Shown in pieces: positions 1 to 8,056 of a stretch of 64,000 nt of DNA (the first letter of the stretch is position 1; every line of letters starts with the position of its first letter). The DNA lies in the NCBI GenBank assembly GCA_030601885.1, contig JAUWAU010000001.1:248001-312000 (forward strand), given 5' to 3'. Under the pieces are notes generated by a model that saw nothing but the letters and a program-made list of their open reading frames with translations, had not been told where the DNA came from and did not search any database. The DNA is from Armatimonadota bacterium (lineage in GTDB: Bacteria > Armatimonadota > Zipacnadia > JAUWAU01). Position numbers and translations under genes: made by a program.

Positions 1-1
1 T

Positions 2-691
2 CCACATTGCGCCGTGCAGGGCGCACAGGCGGTTCGCATCGGCTCCGGCCACTTCGTCCTGCCCGCCCACTTCTGGCTCGAGCGCGACACGAAGCACATG
101 GCCGCCGGGGCCATAATCACCCAGGACGACGGGAAGACGTGGCGCCGGAGCAAGGGCATCGTCACTGTCGAGCACTACCGGGGCCTCATGGAGCCGTCGG
201 TGGCGCCGCTCGCCGACGGCAGTCTTCTCATGGCGATCCGCACCTGTGCCGGCTATGTGTACTTCTCGCGCTCGACGGACAACGGTGAGACATGGGCGCA
301 GCCGTGGCCGGAGAAGCAGTTGCCGGCGCCACAGGCTCCCGCACGGCTGCTGCGGACCACGGACGGGCGCTTGCTGATGACCTACAGCCACGGCGCGCCG
401 CTCGAGCCCAATAGCCACAAGCCGCGAAATGCTCTGGCAATCGTGCAGTGCACGCCCGACGCTGCGCGGCTCGGCACCGCCGAGGGATGGCAGTCAGCCG
501 ACGACGGCAGGATGTGGTCGCAGCCGATGCTCATCGAGGGGCAGGAGGAGGCGGACATTCAGATCGCCTACCCGGCGATGGTGCAGGTGGGAGACGAGGT
601 GGTGGTGATCTACCATCACCAGCCCGGGTATCTGTCAGAGGGCACTCGCGGCCCGTCGGCGATCCACCTGGCGCGGCTGAGCCTGCGGTGA
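2..691 (+). CDS. Exo-alpha-sialidase-like (BNR/Asp-box) protein, C-terminal part
   Basis: The frame is open to the left edge, so only the last 229 codons are visible and the start lies outside the window. Three Asp-box-like strands can be seen (DDGKTW, TDNGETW, DDGRMW), each on the loop of a predicted beta-propeller blade, together with the EPSVAPLADGSLLMAIR segment typical of bacterial sialidase-fold proteins. Sialidases and relatives cleave terminal sialic acids or act on other glycans; many proteins of this fold in heterotrophic bacteria have unproven substrates. It is followed by a GC-rich hairpin and then a TPR gene on the same strand. The fold is well supported; the enzymatic activity is not, because the catalytic Arg/Glu/Tyr region is mostly outside the visible part. 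Confidence 0.75.
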   Translation, partial: PHCAVQGAQAVRIGSGHFVLPAHFWLERDTKHMAAGAIITQDDGKTWRRSKGIVTVEHYRGLMEPSVAPLADGSLLMAIRTCAGYVYFSRSTDNGETWAQPWPEKQLPAPQAPARLLRTTDGRLLMTYSHGAPLEPNSHKPRNALAIVQCTPDAARLGTAEGWQSADDGRMWSQPMLIEGQEEADIQIAYPAMVQVGDEVVVIYHHQPGYLSEGTRGPSAIHLARLSLR

Positions 692-1070
692 GGGGCCGCG
701 TGTAGGGCGGGGATGCCCATCCCCGCCACCTCGCTGGCGAGGCTGGTGCCGGCGGATGAGGCCCGTGCGATTCACCATTCCCCACGTCAGCGACTGCTTG
801 ATGCGGCCCATTCGAGTGCCTCCTTGGCCTTGTGGCTTTCGGTTCGCAGCGTCTCCGCGCGCCTCTCACTCGCCAGCCCCCTACGCCGCCGCACCCGGTG
901 CTGTTGCTTCACCCTGAGAGGCACGATTCCTTCCGCCGAAGCGCAAATGCAACGCGAAGGCGCACAGTCCCGCCGCTCGCGCCGGAGACGGGGGCTTGCC
1001 GGGCCACGGCCAACTGAGGTACTATCATGAGGACCCACGCAGGTCGGTGTGCAGGGGTGGTAGTCGGACG
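692..1070. other. Intergenic region, no gene recognised
   Basis: Apart from the hairpin at 706-727 no conserved coding sequence, RNA gene or repeat is apparent. A purine-rich AGGGGTGG lies about 10 nt before the TPR gene start and serves as its ribosome binding site. Reading frames on the minus strand here are GC-rich shadows. Confidence 0.5.
706..727 (+). terminator. Hairpin after sialidase-like gene
   Basis: A perfect 9-bp stem GGCGGGGAT / ATCCCCGCC with a 4-nt loop begins 14 nt after the stop codon. There is no T-tract, so it may be a factor-independent terminator only in a loose sense, or an mRNA-stabilising hairpin. Confidence 0.45.
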
Positions 1071-2189
1071 ATGAGGAGATCCGTGTACGGATTGGCTCTG
1101 CTTGGAGCGTTGTTCGTGGGCGTCCTCGCTGTCTGGGGTTGGAAGCACCTCCGTTCTGCCTCGCAGTACCACCGCGAGATCGCCAGGTACACCACGGCCA
1201 TCGAACGCGACCGCAACGACGCCGAAGCCTACTACGAGCGCGGGGCGGCGTACTACGACGAGAAGGAGTACGAGAGGGCGATCGAGGACTTCGACGAGGC
1301 CATCCGGCTCTGTCCGGAGCATGCTGAGGCGTACGACGCACGCGGGCGGGCCTACCATGCGAAGCGCGACTATGACCGGGCGATCGCGGATCTGACCGAA
1401 GCGATTCGGCTTGAGCCTGAGCGGGCGGCGGCGTACGAGGGACGTGGCAGCGCGTATGGCGCGAAGGACGAGCTCGACCGGGCAATGGCGGACTTCAACA
1501 CGGCCATCCGTCTCGACCCACGCTGTGCCCCAGCGTATACTGGTCGAGGCACCGTGCACTCCGTGAAGGGCAGATACGAGGACGCCATGGCACACCTGAA
1601 CACAGCCATTCGACTCGACCCGAAGTACGCGCCAGCGTACTACAACCGCGGGAATGTGCACTACCGCCAGGAAGACTATCGGCGAGCGATTCAGGACTAC
1701 GATAAGGTCATCGATCTCGACCCGGACTACATGCTAGCCTACTACGCTCGCGGGCTAGCGCGGGTCAACCTCGCCGAGTACGACGCGGCCATCAGGGACT
1801 TCAGTAACGCTCTGCGGCTCGAACCGGATTATGCGGAGGCATACTACACCCGTGGACTTGCCCGCTACGACACGTCGGATTTCCGGGCGGCCATCGCAGA
1901 CTACAACAGGGCGATCGAACTCGACCCGGAGGACCCCGACGCCTACTACGGCCGCGGCGCTGCATATAGCTGCACGTGGGACTACGATCAGGCAATCCAC
2001 GACTACACCAAGGCCATCGACCTCGACCCCGAGTTCGCCCACGCGTACTGTGCCCGCGGCATGGCGTATGCGTATGATGGGGACCAGCGCCCCGGGCTCG
2101 CCCGAAGGGACCTGGAGAAGGCACTGGCGCTGAACCCGGACCTCAAGAAGGCCAAGGACGCCCTCGCGAACCTGCCCCCGGCCGAATAG
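1071..2189 (+). CDS. Membrane-anchored TPR protein (nine repeats)
   Basis: The protein has 372 residues. ATG 1071 is preferred over upstream in-frame starts because an N-terminal hydrophobic segment (about residues 6-24, with Arg residues before it) follows directly and AGGGGTGG stands about 10 nt upstream. After the anchor come nine consecutive 34-residue tetratricopeptide units, starting near residue 53, each with the pattern A-x-A-Y-x-x-R-G ... Y-x-x-A-I-x-D ... A-I-x-L-x-P; the ninth has a small insertion and is less regular. TPR superhelices bind partner peptides, so the protein probably scaffolds an assembly at the membrane, with the repeats outside the cytoplasm. No enzymatic domain is present. 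Neighbours give no hint of the partner. The near-identical repeats make this a place where tandem-repeat number could vary between strains. Confidence 0.85.
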   Translation: MRRSVYGLALLGALFVGVLAVWGWKHLRSASQYHREIARYTTAIERDRNDAEAYYERGAAYYDEKEYERAIEDFDEAIRLCPEHAEAYDARGRAYHAKRDYDRAIADLTEAIRLEPERAAAYEGRGSAYGAKDELDRAMADFNTAIRLDPRCAPAYTGRGTVHSVKGRYEDAMAHLNTAIRLDPKYAPAYYNRGNVHYRQEDYRRAIQDYDKVIDLDPDYMLAYYARGLARVNLAEYDAAIRDFSNALRLEPDYAEAYYTRGLARYDTSDFRAAIADYNRAIELDPEDPDAYYGRGAAYSCTWDYDQAIHDYTKAIDLDPEFAHAYCARGMAYAYDGDQRPGLARRDLEKALALNPDLKKAKDALANLPPAE

Positions 2190-2323
2190 CCCACGGCCTA
2201 CCTCTTCGTACCACTTCCGCTTGCCCGGGCTAACAGGAGCTTCCCCCACCCGCCGCGAATCGGGCAATCGTCAGCGAAGCACAAGATGAGGGCGCATACC
2301 ACTCCCCCACAAGGAGCCAACCC

Positions 2324-3727
2324 ATGCCACACGACCGCCCAAACATCCTTCTCTTCACCACCGACCAGCACCGCGGGGATCACGTGAGCATATCGGGTCA
2401 TCCAATCGTCGAGACGCCCTTCGTGGACGCATTCGTCAACCAAGGCGCCTACTTCCCGAATGCGTACTCGGAGATCCCCTCGACCACGGGCGCCCGGCGG
2501 TGCCTGCATGGCGGGCAGGGCAGCTACGACTGCGGGCTCATCGGCTACGCCGGCGTGGAGTGGCACGAGCGGAACACGCTGGCCCACGTGCTCGCCGACA
2601 ACGGCTACCACTGCATCAACGTCGGCTGGCGCAACATGCACCCGCGGCGGAAGCTCTACGGCTTCCACACCGTCATCTGCCACGATCTGCGCGAGGGAGT
2701 TGACGACTACTGGGACTGGCTGCGGGAGCAGCTCGGGCCGAATGCGCACGAGCGCGGGCACGCCTGCGACGCCAACGGCTGGCTGGCCCGGCCCTGGCAC
2801 CTGGAGGAGCGCTACCACCCCACGGTCTGGACGACGGACGTCACGCTGGAGCAGATCCGCAAGCGCGACCCGACGCGGCCGTTCTTCGTCTGGTGCTCGC
2901 ACCTGCGCCCGCACTCCCCCTACGACCCGCCGCAGTTCTTCTGGGACATGTACATCGACCGCGAGCTGCCCGAGATCCCCGTCGGCGACTGGGCGGCGAA
3001 GCACGACATCCCCAACCCGGGGCTGGAGATCACCGCGTGGCACGGGTGCCTGACGCCCGAACAGGATCACCGGGGCCGCGTCGGCTACATGGGAACCTGC
3101 ACCCACATTGACTATGAGCTGGGGCGCCTGCTGCAGCAACTGCGCGCGATGGGTCTCCTGGACAACACGCTCATCGTCTTCACCTCCGACCACGGCGACA
3201 TGATGGGCGACCACCACCTGCACCGCAAGACCTACGCTTACGAGGGCTCGGCACGCATCCCGATGCTCATCCGCTACCCCGACGGCCTCGATTTGCCGGG
3301 CGGGGTCTTCGAGCAGGTCGTGGGCCTGCAGGACGTGATGCCCACGATCCTGGAGGCCGTGGGCATCCCCGTACCGGACTCGGTCACGGGCAAGAGTATG
3401 TTCGCGGCGATACGCGGGGAGGAGTGGCGGGAGTTCTTCCACGGCGAGCACTCGCCGTGCTACTCGGTCGAAGAGGCCATGCAATACCTGACCGACGGCA
3501 GGGAGAAGTACATTTACTTCCCGGCCACGGGCGAGGAGCAATTCTTCGATCTGGTGAACGACCGGCAGGAGCTGCACGACCTGGCGAAGGCCCCGGCGCA
3601 CAGCGACCGGGTGGCCGGCTGGCGGCAGCGGCTCATCGAGCTGCTCGGCAAGCGCGGGGACGGCTTCTCGGACGGGGAGAAGCTGCTGGTCAGGCAGGAG
3701 CGCTGGGGCCCGGTCGCCGAGTCGTGA
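2324..3727 (+). CDS. Sulfatase-fold hydrolase with altered nucleophile motif
   Basis: A 467-residue member of the alkaline phosphatase / sulfatase superfamily. Visible landmarks are N-terminal RPNILLFTTDQHRGD (metal-binding Asp, residues about 6-20), SDHGDMMGDH near residue 290 (second metal-binding pair) and HRKTYAYEGSARIP after it. In the family the catalytic formylglycine is made from Cys or Ser in C/S-x-P/A-x-R; here the aligned segment is PSTTGARRCLHGG, placing Thr54 where the Cys should be and Gly56 where Pro is usual. No signal peptide is visible, so the protein is probably cytoplasmic. It could therefore be a phosphodiesterase- or phosphonate-hydrolase-like enzyme using Thr, or a sulfatase-fold protein with another role. 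It stands alone, with a short hairpin (3775-3789) downstream. Confidence 0.85.
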   Translation: MPHDRPNILLFTTDQHRGDHVSISGHPIVETPFVDAFVNQGAYFPNAYSEIPSTTGARRCLHGGQGSYDCGLIGYAGVEWHERNTLAHVLADNGYHCINVGWRNMHPRRKLYGFHTVICHDLREGVDDYWDWLREQLGPNAHERGHACDANGWLARPWHLEERYHPTVWTTDVTLEQIRKRDPTRPFFVWCSHLRPHSPYDPPQFFWDMYIDRELPEIPVGDWAAKHDIPNPGLEITAWHGCLTPEQDHRGRVGYMGTCTHIDYELGRLLQQLRAMGLLDNTLIVFTSDHGDMMGDHHLHRKTYAYEGSARIPMLIRYPDGLDLPGGVFEQVVGLQDVMPTILEAVGIPVPDSVTGKSMFAAIRGEEWREFFHGEHSPCYSVEEAMQYLTDGREKYIYFPATGEEQFFDLVNDRQELHDLAKAPAHSDRVAGWRQRLIELLGKRGDGFSDGEKLLVRQERWGPVAES

Positions 3728-3914
3728 CCGCCAGCCGGGGGGCTCCGTCCACCGCCTCCCTCCAATCAGTGTAGCCCAGGCAGCCTGGGGTCAAAGGCCC
3801 ACGGGTTGGCGACACACGCGGGTTGTTTGTGATGCGTCGGACTGCGGCACACGAGCGGCTGTGTTTGAATGAGGGGCCGTGCAAGACGCTCTCGCGCGCT
3901 CGGAGACAGTGACA

Positions 3915-4466
3915 ATGTCGTCAGGCTCTGGCAATTCGCGTGTCCGCTCTTTCTGGCGTGTGCTCACGCGATCCGCTGCGATCGTCGTCATCGGGGCGGC
4001 GCTGGGCCTTCTGAGCAACGCCCTGCACCCGATGGGCCTGCCGCTGTCGCTCAGCGACGTGGAGGGCCCCGGCGTGCCTCGCTCGGTCTGGGACCAGGTA
4101 GATAGGGTCGAGCCCGACGAGGCGCAGCGGCTGTGGGAGGAGCGGTCCGTCATCTTCGTCGATGTCCGCGATACCTCCGACTACGTTGAGGCGCACATCC
4201 CGGGAAGCATCAGCCTGCCGTATCACGAGTTCACCACAGCGTATCCCCTCATCCGTGAGCAGTTCCCGGAGCACGAGCCCATCCTCATTTACTGCTACGG
4301 CAGCGAGTGCGGGCTCAGCATGCGCGTTGCCAAGCGGCTGGTGCCGATGGGCTACGAGAAGCTCATCGTGCTGAGCGGAGGTATCATCGCCTGGCGGAAT
4401 GCCGGGCACCAGCTCACTGTGCCGGGCCGAGGCAGCGGCAAGACCGCTGAAGGGGAACGCCCGTGA
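3915..4466 (+). CDS. Membrane-anchored rhodanese-like protein
   Basis: A 183-residue protein: one hydrophobic anchor (about residues 12-33) followed by a single rhodanese domain from about residue 60 to 170. The domain shows VIFVDVRDTSDYVEAHIPGSISLP and the active-site loop CYGSECG with the catalytic Cys near residue 127. Rhodaneses carry sulfur as a persulfide on this Cys; an anchored single-domain form probably acts at the outer face of the membrane. ATG 3915 was chosen over an upstream GTG because GGAG lies 9 nt before it and the anchor follows. The stop overlaps the next start by 4 nt (GTGA), so the two are translationally coupled. Rhodanese plus MauE-type membrane protein is a recurring pair thought to handle periplasmic thiols or sulfur. 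Confidence 0.85.
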   Translation: MSSGSGNSRVRSFWRVLTRSAAIVVIGAALGLLSNALHPMGLPLSLSDVEGPGVPRSVWDQVDRVEPDEAQRLWEERSVIFVDVRDTSDYVEAHIPGSISLPYHEFTTAYPLIREQFPEHEPILIYCYGSECGLSMRVAKRLVPMGYEKLIVLSGGIIAWRNAGHQLTVPGRGSGKTAEGERP

Positions 4467-4927
4467 GGATCGCAGTACTGGCGACAGATACCGGCCCCGG
4501 GAAGTGGCTGATGCTCGCCCTGCGGCTCGCGATCGGCGGGGTCTTCATCGCCGCGAGCGCGGACAAGATCATCCACGTGGACCGGTTCGCCGACGTCGTG
4601 TGGGACTACCAGCTCCTGCCCGACGGGCCGGTGAACGCCTTCAGTGCGTGCCTGCCGTGGGTCGAGTTGGTCCTCGGCCTGCTTCTCATCGCCGGCGTCT
4701 GGGTGCCAAGCGGAGCGCTGCTTGCCGCGGGCATGACGGTCATGTTCATGGTCGCCGTCGGGATCAATCTGGCCCGCGGCACCGAGCACTTCCACTGCGG
4801 CTGCTTCGGCACGGGGCAGGAGGGGGCCGGGGATAGCTGGGGACTGATGTGGCGGGATGCGCTGCTGCTGGCCGCAACCGCGTGGCTGTTCGTGGGCAGC
4901 TATCGCCGCCGATCGGCGCACGGGTAG
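4463..4927 (+). CDS. MauE/DoxX-family membrane protein
   Basis: A 154-residue integral membrane protein with four predicted helices (about residues 14-33, 55-75, 80-100, 122-145). It carries the diagnostic HCGCFG motif near residue 112, which in MauE-type proteins is a redox-active Cys pair. MauE is needed for maturation of disulfide-rich methylamine dehydrogenase; relatives elsewhere are general thiol-redox membrane partners. The GTG start overlaps the rhodanese stop by 4 nt, so the pair is one unit. The stop codon lies inside a perfect hairpin (4919-4940). No methylamine dehydrogenase genes are nearby, so a role in sulfur transfer with the rhodanese is the better inference. Confidence 0.8.
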   Translation: MRIAVLATDTGPGKWLMLALRLAIGGVFIAASADKIIHVDRFADVVWDYQLLPDGPVNAFSACLPWVELVLGLLLIAGVWVPSGALLAAGMTVMFMVAVGINLARGTEHFHCGCFGTGQEGAGDSWGLMWRDALLLAATAWLFVGSYRRRSAHG

Positions 4928-4940
4928 CAAGCTACCCGTG
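4919..4940 (+). repeat. Dispersed hairpin H1 (CACGGGTAGC stem)
   Basis: Perfect 10-bp stem CACGGGTAGC / GCTACCCGTG with a 2-nt loop. The same hairpin, with a compensated base pair in one copy, recurs at 59464-59485 and 59560-59581. Here it contains the stop codon of the MauE-like gene and may also act as terminator. Confidence 0.7.
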
Positions 4941-4969
4941 CCACCCGGCACGTCGAAGCTGTCGTGTGG

Positions 4970-4992
4970 CACGACTTGCTCGCCAAGCCGTG
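4970..4992 (+). repeat. Dispersed hairpin H2 (CACGRSTTG stem)
   Basis: CACGACTTG / CAAGCCGTG with a 5-nt loop, one mismatch, preceded by GTGTGG. Related perfect copies are at 34951-34973 and 59515-59537. H1 and H2 follow each other here exactly as they do at 59.5 kb. Confidence 0.65.
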
Positions 4993-4999
4993 CGGCCCC

Positions 5000-6025
5000 T
5001 CACGCCCGCACGTAATTCCCGCTCTGCTGCACCTCCCCCGCCGGCACGCCGTCCGCAACCTCCACCGCCCGCTCCGCCCGGTGCAGGTCGCTGCCCATGA
5101 CCACGACCGACCGCGTCTTCCCGCCCTCGACCCGCACGAACGTCCCCGTCCCCTCCGCCGCTCGGCACCCTCGCGCGAAGACGTCGCGGCAATTCTCCAG
5201 CCGCAGGGCCGGGACGGATTTATCCGCCGCGCCCTGCCGCGCCGTGAAGCCGTCGAGCTGCAGGTCCTCTACCTCCTGGCAGTCCATCGCGCTCCGCCAC
5301 TGCGCCGACGGCTCCCGGCGCCACTCCACCTCCACATTGCGCAGCGACAGCCCGCGCACGTCCTCACACTCGAAGGCATGTATCTCCTGCTCGCGCTCCA
5401 GGTGTCTATCGATGACGAACCGCGAGTCGCTGATGCTGATGCCCTCGATGGGGTGCCCCTGCCGGCCCTCAATGATGCACCGCCCGGGCGCCTTGACGGT
5501 CAGCCCACTCATGCGCACATCGCGGATGCGCCCCCACGCGGATGTGCCGCGACCGGTAGATGCGCATCGCTTGCGGCCGGAAGCCCCCCGGCGGGAACGC
5601 CGGCGACGTCCCATCGAGCGTCCCCTGACCCACCACCGCGATGTTCTCCGCCCCATCGGCGAAGATGAGCGCACGCTCCGGGTACGCCTCCTCCCCCGGC
5701 ACCGCCTTGATGGTGGCGTTGGGCGCCAGATGCAGCGTCACGTTGTCCTTCATAAACAGCGTGCTCGCCACATACAGCCCCGGCGGCACATGCACCACAC
5801 CGCCGCCCGCGCCCGTGCACGCATCGATAGCCGCCTGCAGCCCGGCCGTGTCGTTCTTGCCCTCTCCGCCGGCCCCAAACCGCCGCACGTCATACACCAT
5901 CGCAACGACGGGCTTCGACTTGCCGCCCTTCCCTTGAGCAGCCGCCCCTCCCGCCGCCCCTCTGCACTGCACCCCAAGTACCAGACCACTCGGAGGAGGA
6001 GAATTAGTGGGTTTCGGCTCATCAT
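5000..6025 (-). pseudogene. GH28 polygalacturonase-like gene with two frameshifts
   Basis: Read from 6025 downward, the first frame gives a signal-peptide-like start (MMSRNPLILLLRVVWYLGC); near 5930-5960 the similarity moves to a second frame with YDVRRFGAGGEGKNDTAGLQ, GGGVVHVPPGLY and KDNVTLHLAPNATI, the classic N-terminal landmarks of GH28 / pectate-lyase-like right-handed beta-helices; in the run of five C at 5531-5535 it returns to the first frame (GRIRDVRMSGLTVKAPG to the stop at 5000). GH28 enzymes hydrolyse pectic galacturonan. Both shifts lie at C/G homopolymers, so either the gene is decaying or the assembly has indel errors. About 340 residues in total would be shorter than active GH28 enzymes (usually 400 or more). 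The upstream side abuts a transposase scrap, consistent with a damaged locus. Confidence 0.7.
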
Positions 6026-6066
6026 GACGGAGGGCCCACTGGGCCTTCTGGGAAGGAGCCGAGGCG

Positions 6067-6216
6067 ATGGCGTACCGGAAGTTCAAGCCGGCGTTCAAAC
6101 GTCGAGTGGTCGAGGAGTGGCGCAGCGGGGAGAAGGGCAATGGGGAGAATCCCTATTGCAGGCTAGAAGCCGTGGGGCGTGGCCTGCGCGAACGGCTTCA
6201 CTCGTGTTCGAGGTAG
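6067..6216 (+). pseudogene. IS3-type transposase OrfA N-terminal remnant
   Basis: ATG 6067 opens MAYRKFKPAFKRRVVEEW and RSGEK, the start of the helix-turn-helix of IS3-family OrfA proteins (compare the general pattern RRKFxPEFKxRVVxExxxGEK). Similarity ends near residue 25 and the frame stops at 6216 after 49 codons. GGAAGGAGCCGAGGCG precedes the ATG, an intact ribosome binding site. No terminal inverted repeats or OrfB sequence are visible. It lies between the broken GH28 gene and the nuclease gene, overlapping the end of the latter on the other strand. Confidence 0.6.
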
Positions 6217-6737
6217 AACCCCTCGAGAAGATCCATGATCAACTCGGAAGGGTCCTCTCGCCGCTCCTTGATAGAGAGCATTTCCTCCAGGTGGCGAACA
6301 GTCAGAAACAGAATCACGATGTCATCTTGGTTGTAGATGCTGTTGCGCTTGATGCGTGCGGCCTTATTGGGAGGCTCGCTCGAGCAGACAAACGCCAGCC
6401 TTCCCATGGGCCTGGTGAGGTAGCTGCGCGTCTGGTTAATCTCGTACTTGCCCACATCTTGCTTGTCGTAGTTCTTGAACTCGAAGAGGATCATCCTGGC
6501 CTCGAGTTCACAATAGAGGCGCCCCCAATTGTTCGTGGGCTGCATGTTGCGGTTAGGAAAGACGGCGTCGCGGCGGTCAATGCCGGAGAAGGTCCTGGGT
6601 TGGATCCGGGGCTCGGTCAGTGGTGGGACGAAGAGATAGCGGAGCATGTTCACGCAGACGTCTTCAAACTCAGCCCAGCCCTCAACGCCGGGCGGACAGG
6701 CATCGAGTCTGCGTCGCAGTTGTCTGGAGATGCTCAC
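6198..6737 (-). CDS. Putative PD-(D/E)XK nuclease
   Basis: A 179-residue protein. GTG 6737 is preferred because it overlaps the upstream stop as GTGA, a usual sign of translational coupling. The N-terminal helix EFEDVCVNMLRYLF, then FSGIDRRDAVFPN, then ILFEFKNYDKQ fit the order helix - D - (D/E)xK of restriction-endonuclease-like folds, with Asp near residue 60 and E-x-K near 92-94. The closest impression is of Mrr-like or restriction-associated nucleases of unknown specificity. Size is small for a full restriction enzyme, so it may need a partner, possibly the membrane protein encoded just upstream. A role in defence is an inference from fold and accessory context; DNA repair or an effector role is also possible. 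Confidence 0.55.
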   Translation of the reverse strand: MSISRQLRRRLDACPPGVEGWAEFEDVCVNMLRYLFVPPLTEPRIQPRTFSGIDRRDAVFPNRNMQPTNNWGRLYCELEARMILFEFKNYDKQDVGKYEINQTRSYLTRPMGRLAFVCSSEPPNKAARIKRNSIYNQDDIVILFLTVRHLEEMLSIKERREDPSELIMDLLEGFYLEHE

Positions 6738-7106
6738 TGCCCGACACCCCACCGCAAGTATCGCTCAGCCAGATGTGGGTGCTGCAGGGGGAGCCCCGTC
6801 AACTCCGCTCCCCCGAGCATCTGGATCTCTGCTGGGGTTGCGTCGGCAAGCGTCACGAGGGTCCGGCGGACGATGGGCCGGGCACCCCTCCTCGCTGCCC
6901 GTTGCACGGGGAGCATCCGAGCTAGGCTCCGACAACAGGTCCGGTGCCGGCTCGGTCTTAGGTGGACCGTCCCAGGGCCATCGCGTACTGGGGAGCACAG
7001 TCTTCAGGACTTCGAGTGCTGGTACCCCTTGGCGCACCGCGATGAAGGCGAGCCAGAAGATTCCGCACACGTATATGACCGCGGCCACTCCGGCCATGAC
7101 CAGCAT
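6734..7106 (-). pseudogene. Small membrane protein, apparently frameshifted
   Basis: ATG 7106 is preceded by GAGGGGGGAG five nt upstream, a strong ribosome binding site. The first 25 residues form one membrane helix (MLVMAGVAAVIYVCGIFWLA), followed by a Pro-rich linker. The same frame runs to 6765 but becomes low-complexity after about residue 60. The adjacent frame instead gives RPIVRRTLVTLADATPAEIQ and PLQHPHLAERYL, which looks like real protein and ends at 6734 exactly in the GTGA overlap with the nuclease start. I therefore infer one gene with a single-base frameshift near 6900-6930. Function unknown; the coupling suggests it works with the nuclease. Confidence 0.4.
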
Positions 7107-7534
7107 GGGACTCCCCCCTCACCAATGACGCGTCTACAGGGCCTTGCGAAGAGGCGAGCAGGCCGGGATGACCCTCGGCACGACTGCCCCAAGGCTAGGG
7201 ACCCCAATAGCCACCCCGAGTCATGCAAGCGGGCTGGGAGGTCCCCGCAACGCTCGCGAGTGGCGCTGCGCTTCACCGGCTATTCCCTCCTTCGCGCGTC
7301 GCCCTCAAGTGCTGATTACGGCTAACACGGTCCACTGTGCGGCGTGCACGGTGCTGGTGCGTCCTTGCGATCGCCAGTCCTGAACGGAATCGACCTCGTT
7401 GCTGTGGGTCCTACTGGAATTGCTGCTGCGATGTGGGGGTGCGTCCGGGGGAATAGCAGATGCTGCAGCTAGTGGACACTCGACTCGAGGCTGGCTCCGC
7501 AAGACCAATGGCGACAATTGAGCACTCCTCGAGT
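7107..7534. other. Intergenic region, no gene recognised
   Basis: About 430 nt between the start of the membrane-protein gene and the end of the MraZ-like gene, both on the minus strand. Small frames exist but none has a convincing start or protein-like composition. It presumably holds the promoter of the membrane protein / nuclease pair; no clear -35/-10 pair was found. Confidence 0.4.
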
Positions 7535-8050
7535 TCAGTCGTCAGTCGGCTTGCGCATGAAGGGCTTGGGCCCCCATCTGGTCAGCGCTTCTTCCTCCTC
7601 TTCGTCCCACTTCCACGCTTGGCGGTCGTCGGCCGCGTCAGGCCGCATAATGGCGTACGCATTACCCACTCCGAGGATTGAGGCGTCGCAGTCGGAGTCG
7701 AGCCCTGTCAGCCGCAGGAGCGAGGCTCCAATGGTCAGCCGGTGAGTCGCATCGATGCGCCCGAGTTCAGCTGTGGCGTGGTAAATCCATACAGCAGCCG
7801 GGTAGTGCTCTGACATGCTCCGCAGAAACCGGAGCCCTTCATCCCGGGGGAACACAATAATCTCCTTCCGCGTCGGCCCGGCCATTGTGACGACGTCCCT
7901 GCCGAGGTTGTCGCGGACCTTCGCGGGCACCAAGAACCTGCGGCGGTGGAGCTTGGTCTCCCATCTGCCCAGGAGGGCGCCCGACTGTCTCTCGACGCCC
8001 TCGTCTCCCGGTTGCTCGCTCCCGGTTGGCTCGCCCTTCACGCCGGCCAT
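7535..8050 (-). CDS. MraZ-like (double SpoVT-AbrB fold) transcription regulator
   Basis: A 171-residue protein, or about 153 if translation starts at the in-frame GTG 7996, which has the better ribosome binding site GGGAGACGAGG. Two half-domains resemble MraZ: LLGRWETKLHRRRFLVPAKVRDNLGRD (residues about 26-52) and, in the second half, GRIDATHRLTIGASLLRLTGLDSD followed by ASILGVGNAYAIMRPD, matching the D-x-x-x-R-L-x-I-P ... L ... G ... I-W pattern. MraZ controls the division and cell-wall cluster in most bacteria, but no mraW, ftsL or mur gene is adjacent here. The last 40 residues are acidic and charged. It sits 6 nt downstream of an unknown gene, in an operon whose promoter carries three regularly spaced repeats, so autoregulation is plausible. 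Confidence 0.6.
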   Translation of the reverse strand: MAGVKGEPTGSEQPGDEGVERQSGALLGRWETKLHRRRFLVPAKVRDNLGRDVVTMAGPTRKEIIVFPRDEGLRFLRSMSEHYPAAVWIYHATAELGRIDATHRLTIGASLLRLTGLDSDCDASILGVGNAYAIMRPDAADDRQAWKWDEEEEEALTRWGPKPFMRKPTDD

Positions 8051-8056
8051 TCCTGA

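Noticed and set aside
787..1661. Two long minus-strand reading frames opposite the TPR gene
   Set aside because: They are shadows of a repetitive GC-rich gene; their protein sequence is Arg/Pro/Ser-rich and has no start signal.
2198..3601. 467-codon minus-strand frame opposite the sulfatase-fold gene
   Set aside because: Composition (Val/His/Gln-rich, no domain) and the clear motifs on the plus strand show that it is an antisense shadow.
7144..7383. Small plus-strand frames between 7.1 and 7.5 kb
   Set aside because: No ribosome binding site, no conserved-looking segments, and codon use unlike neighbours.
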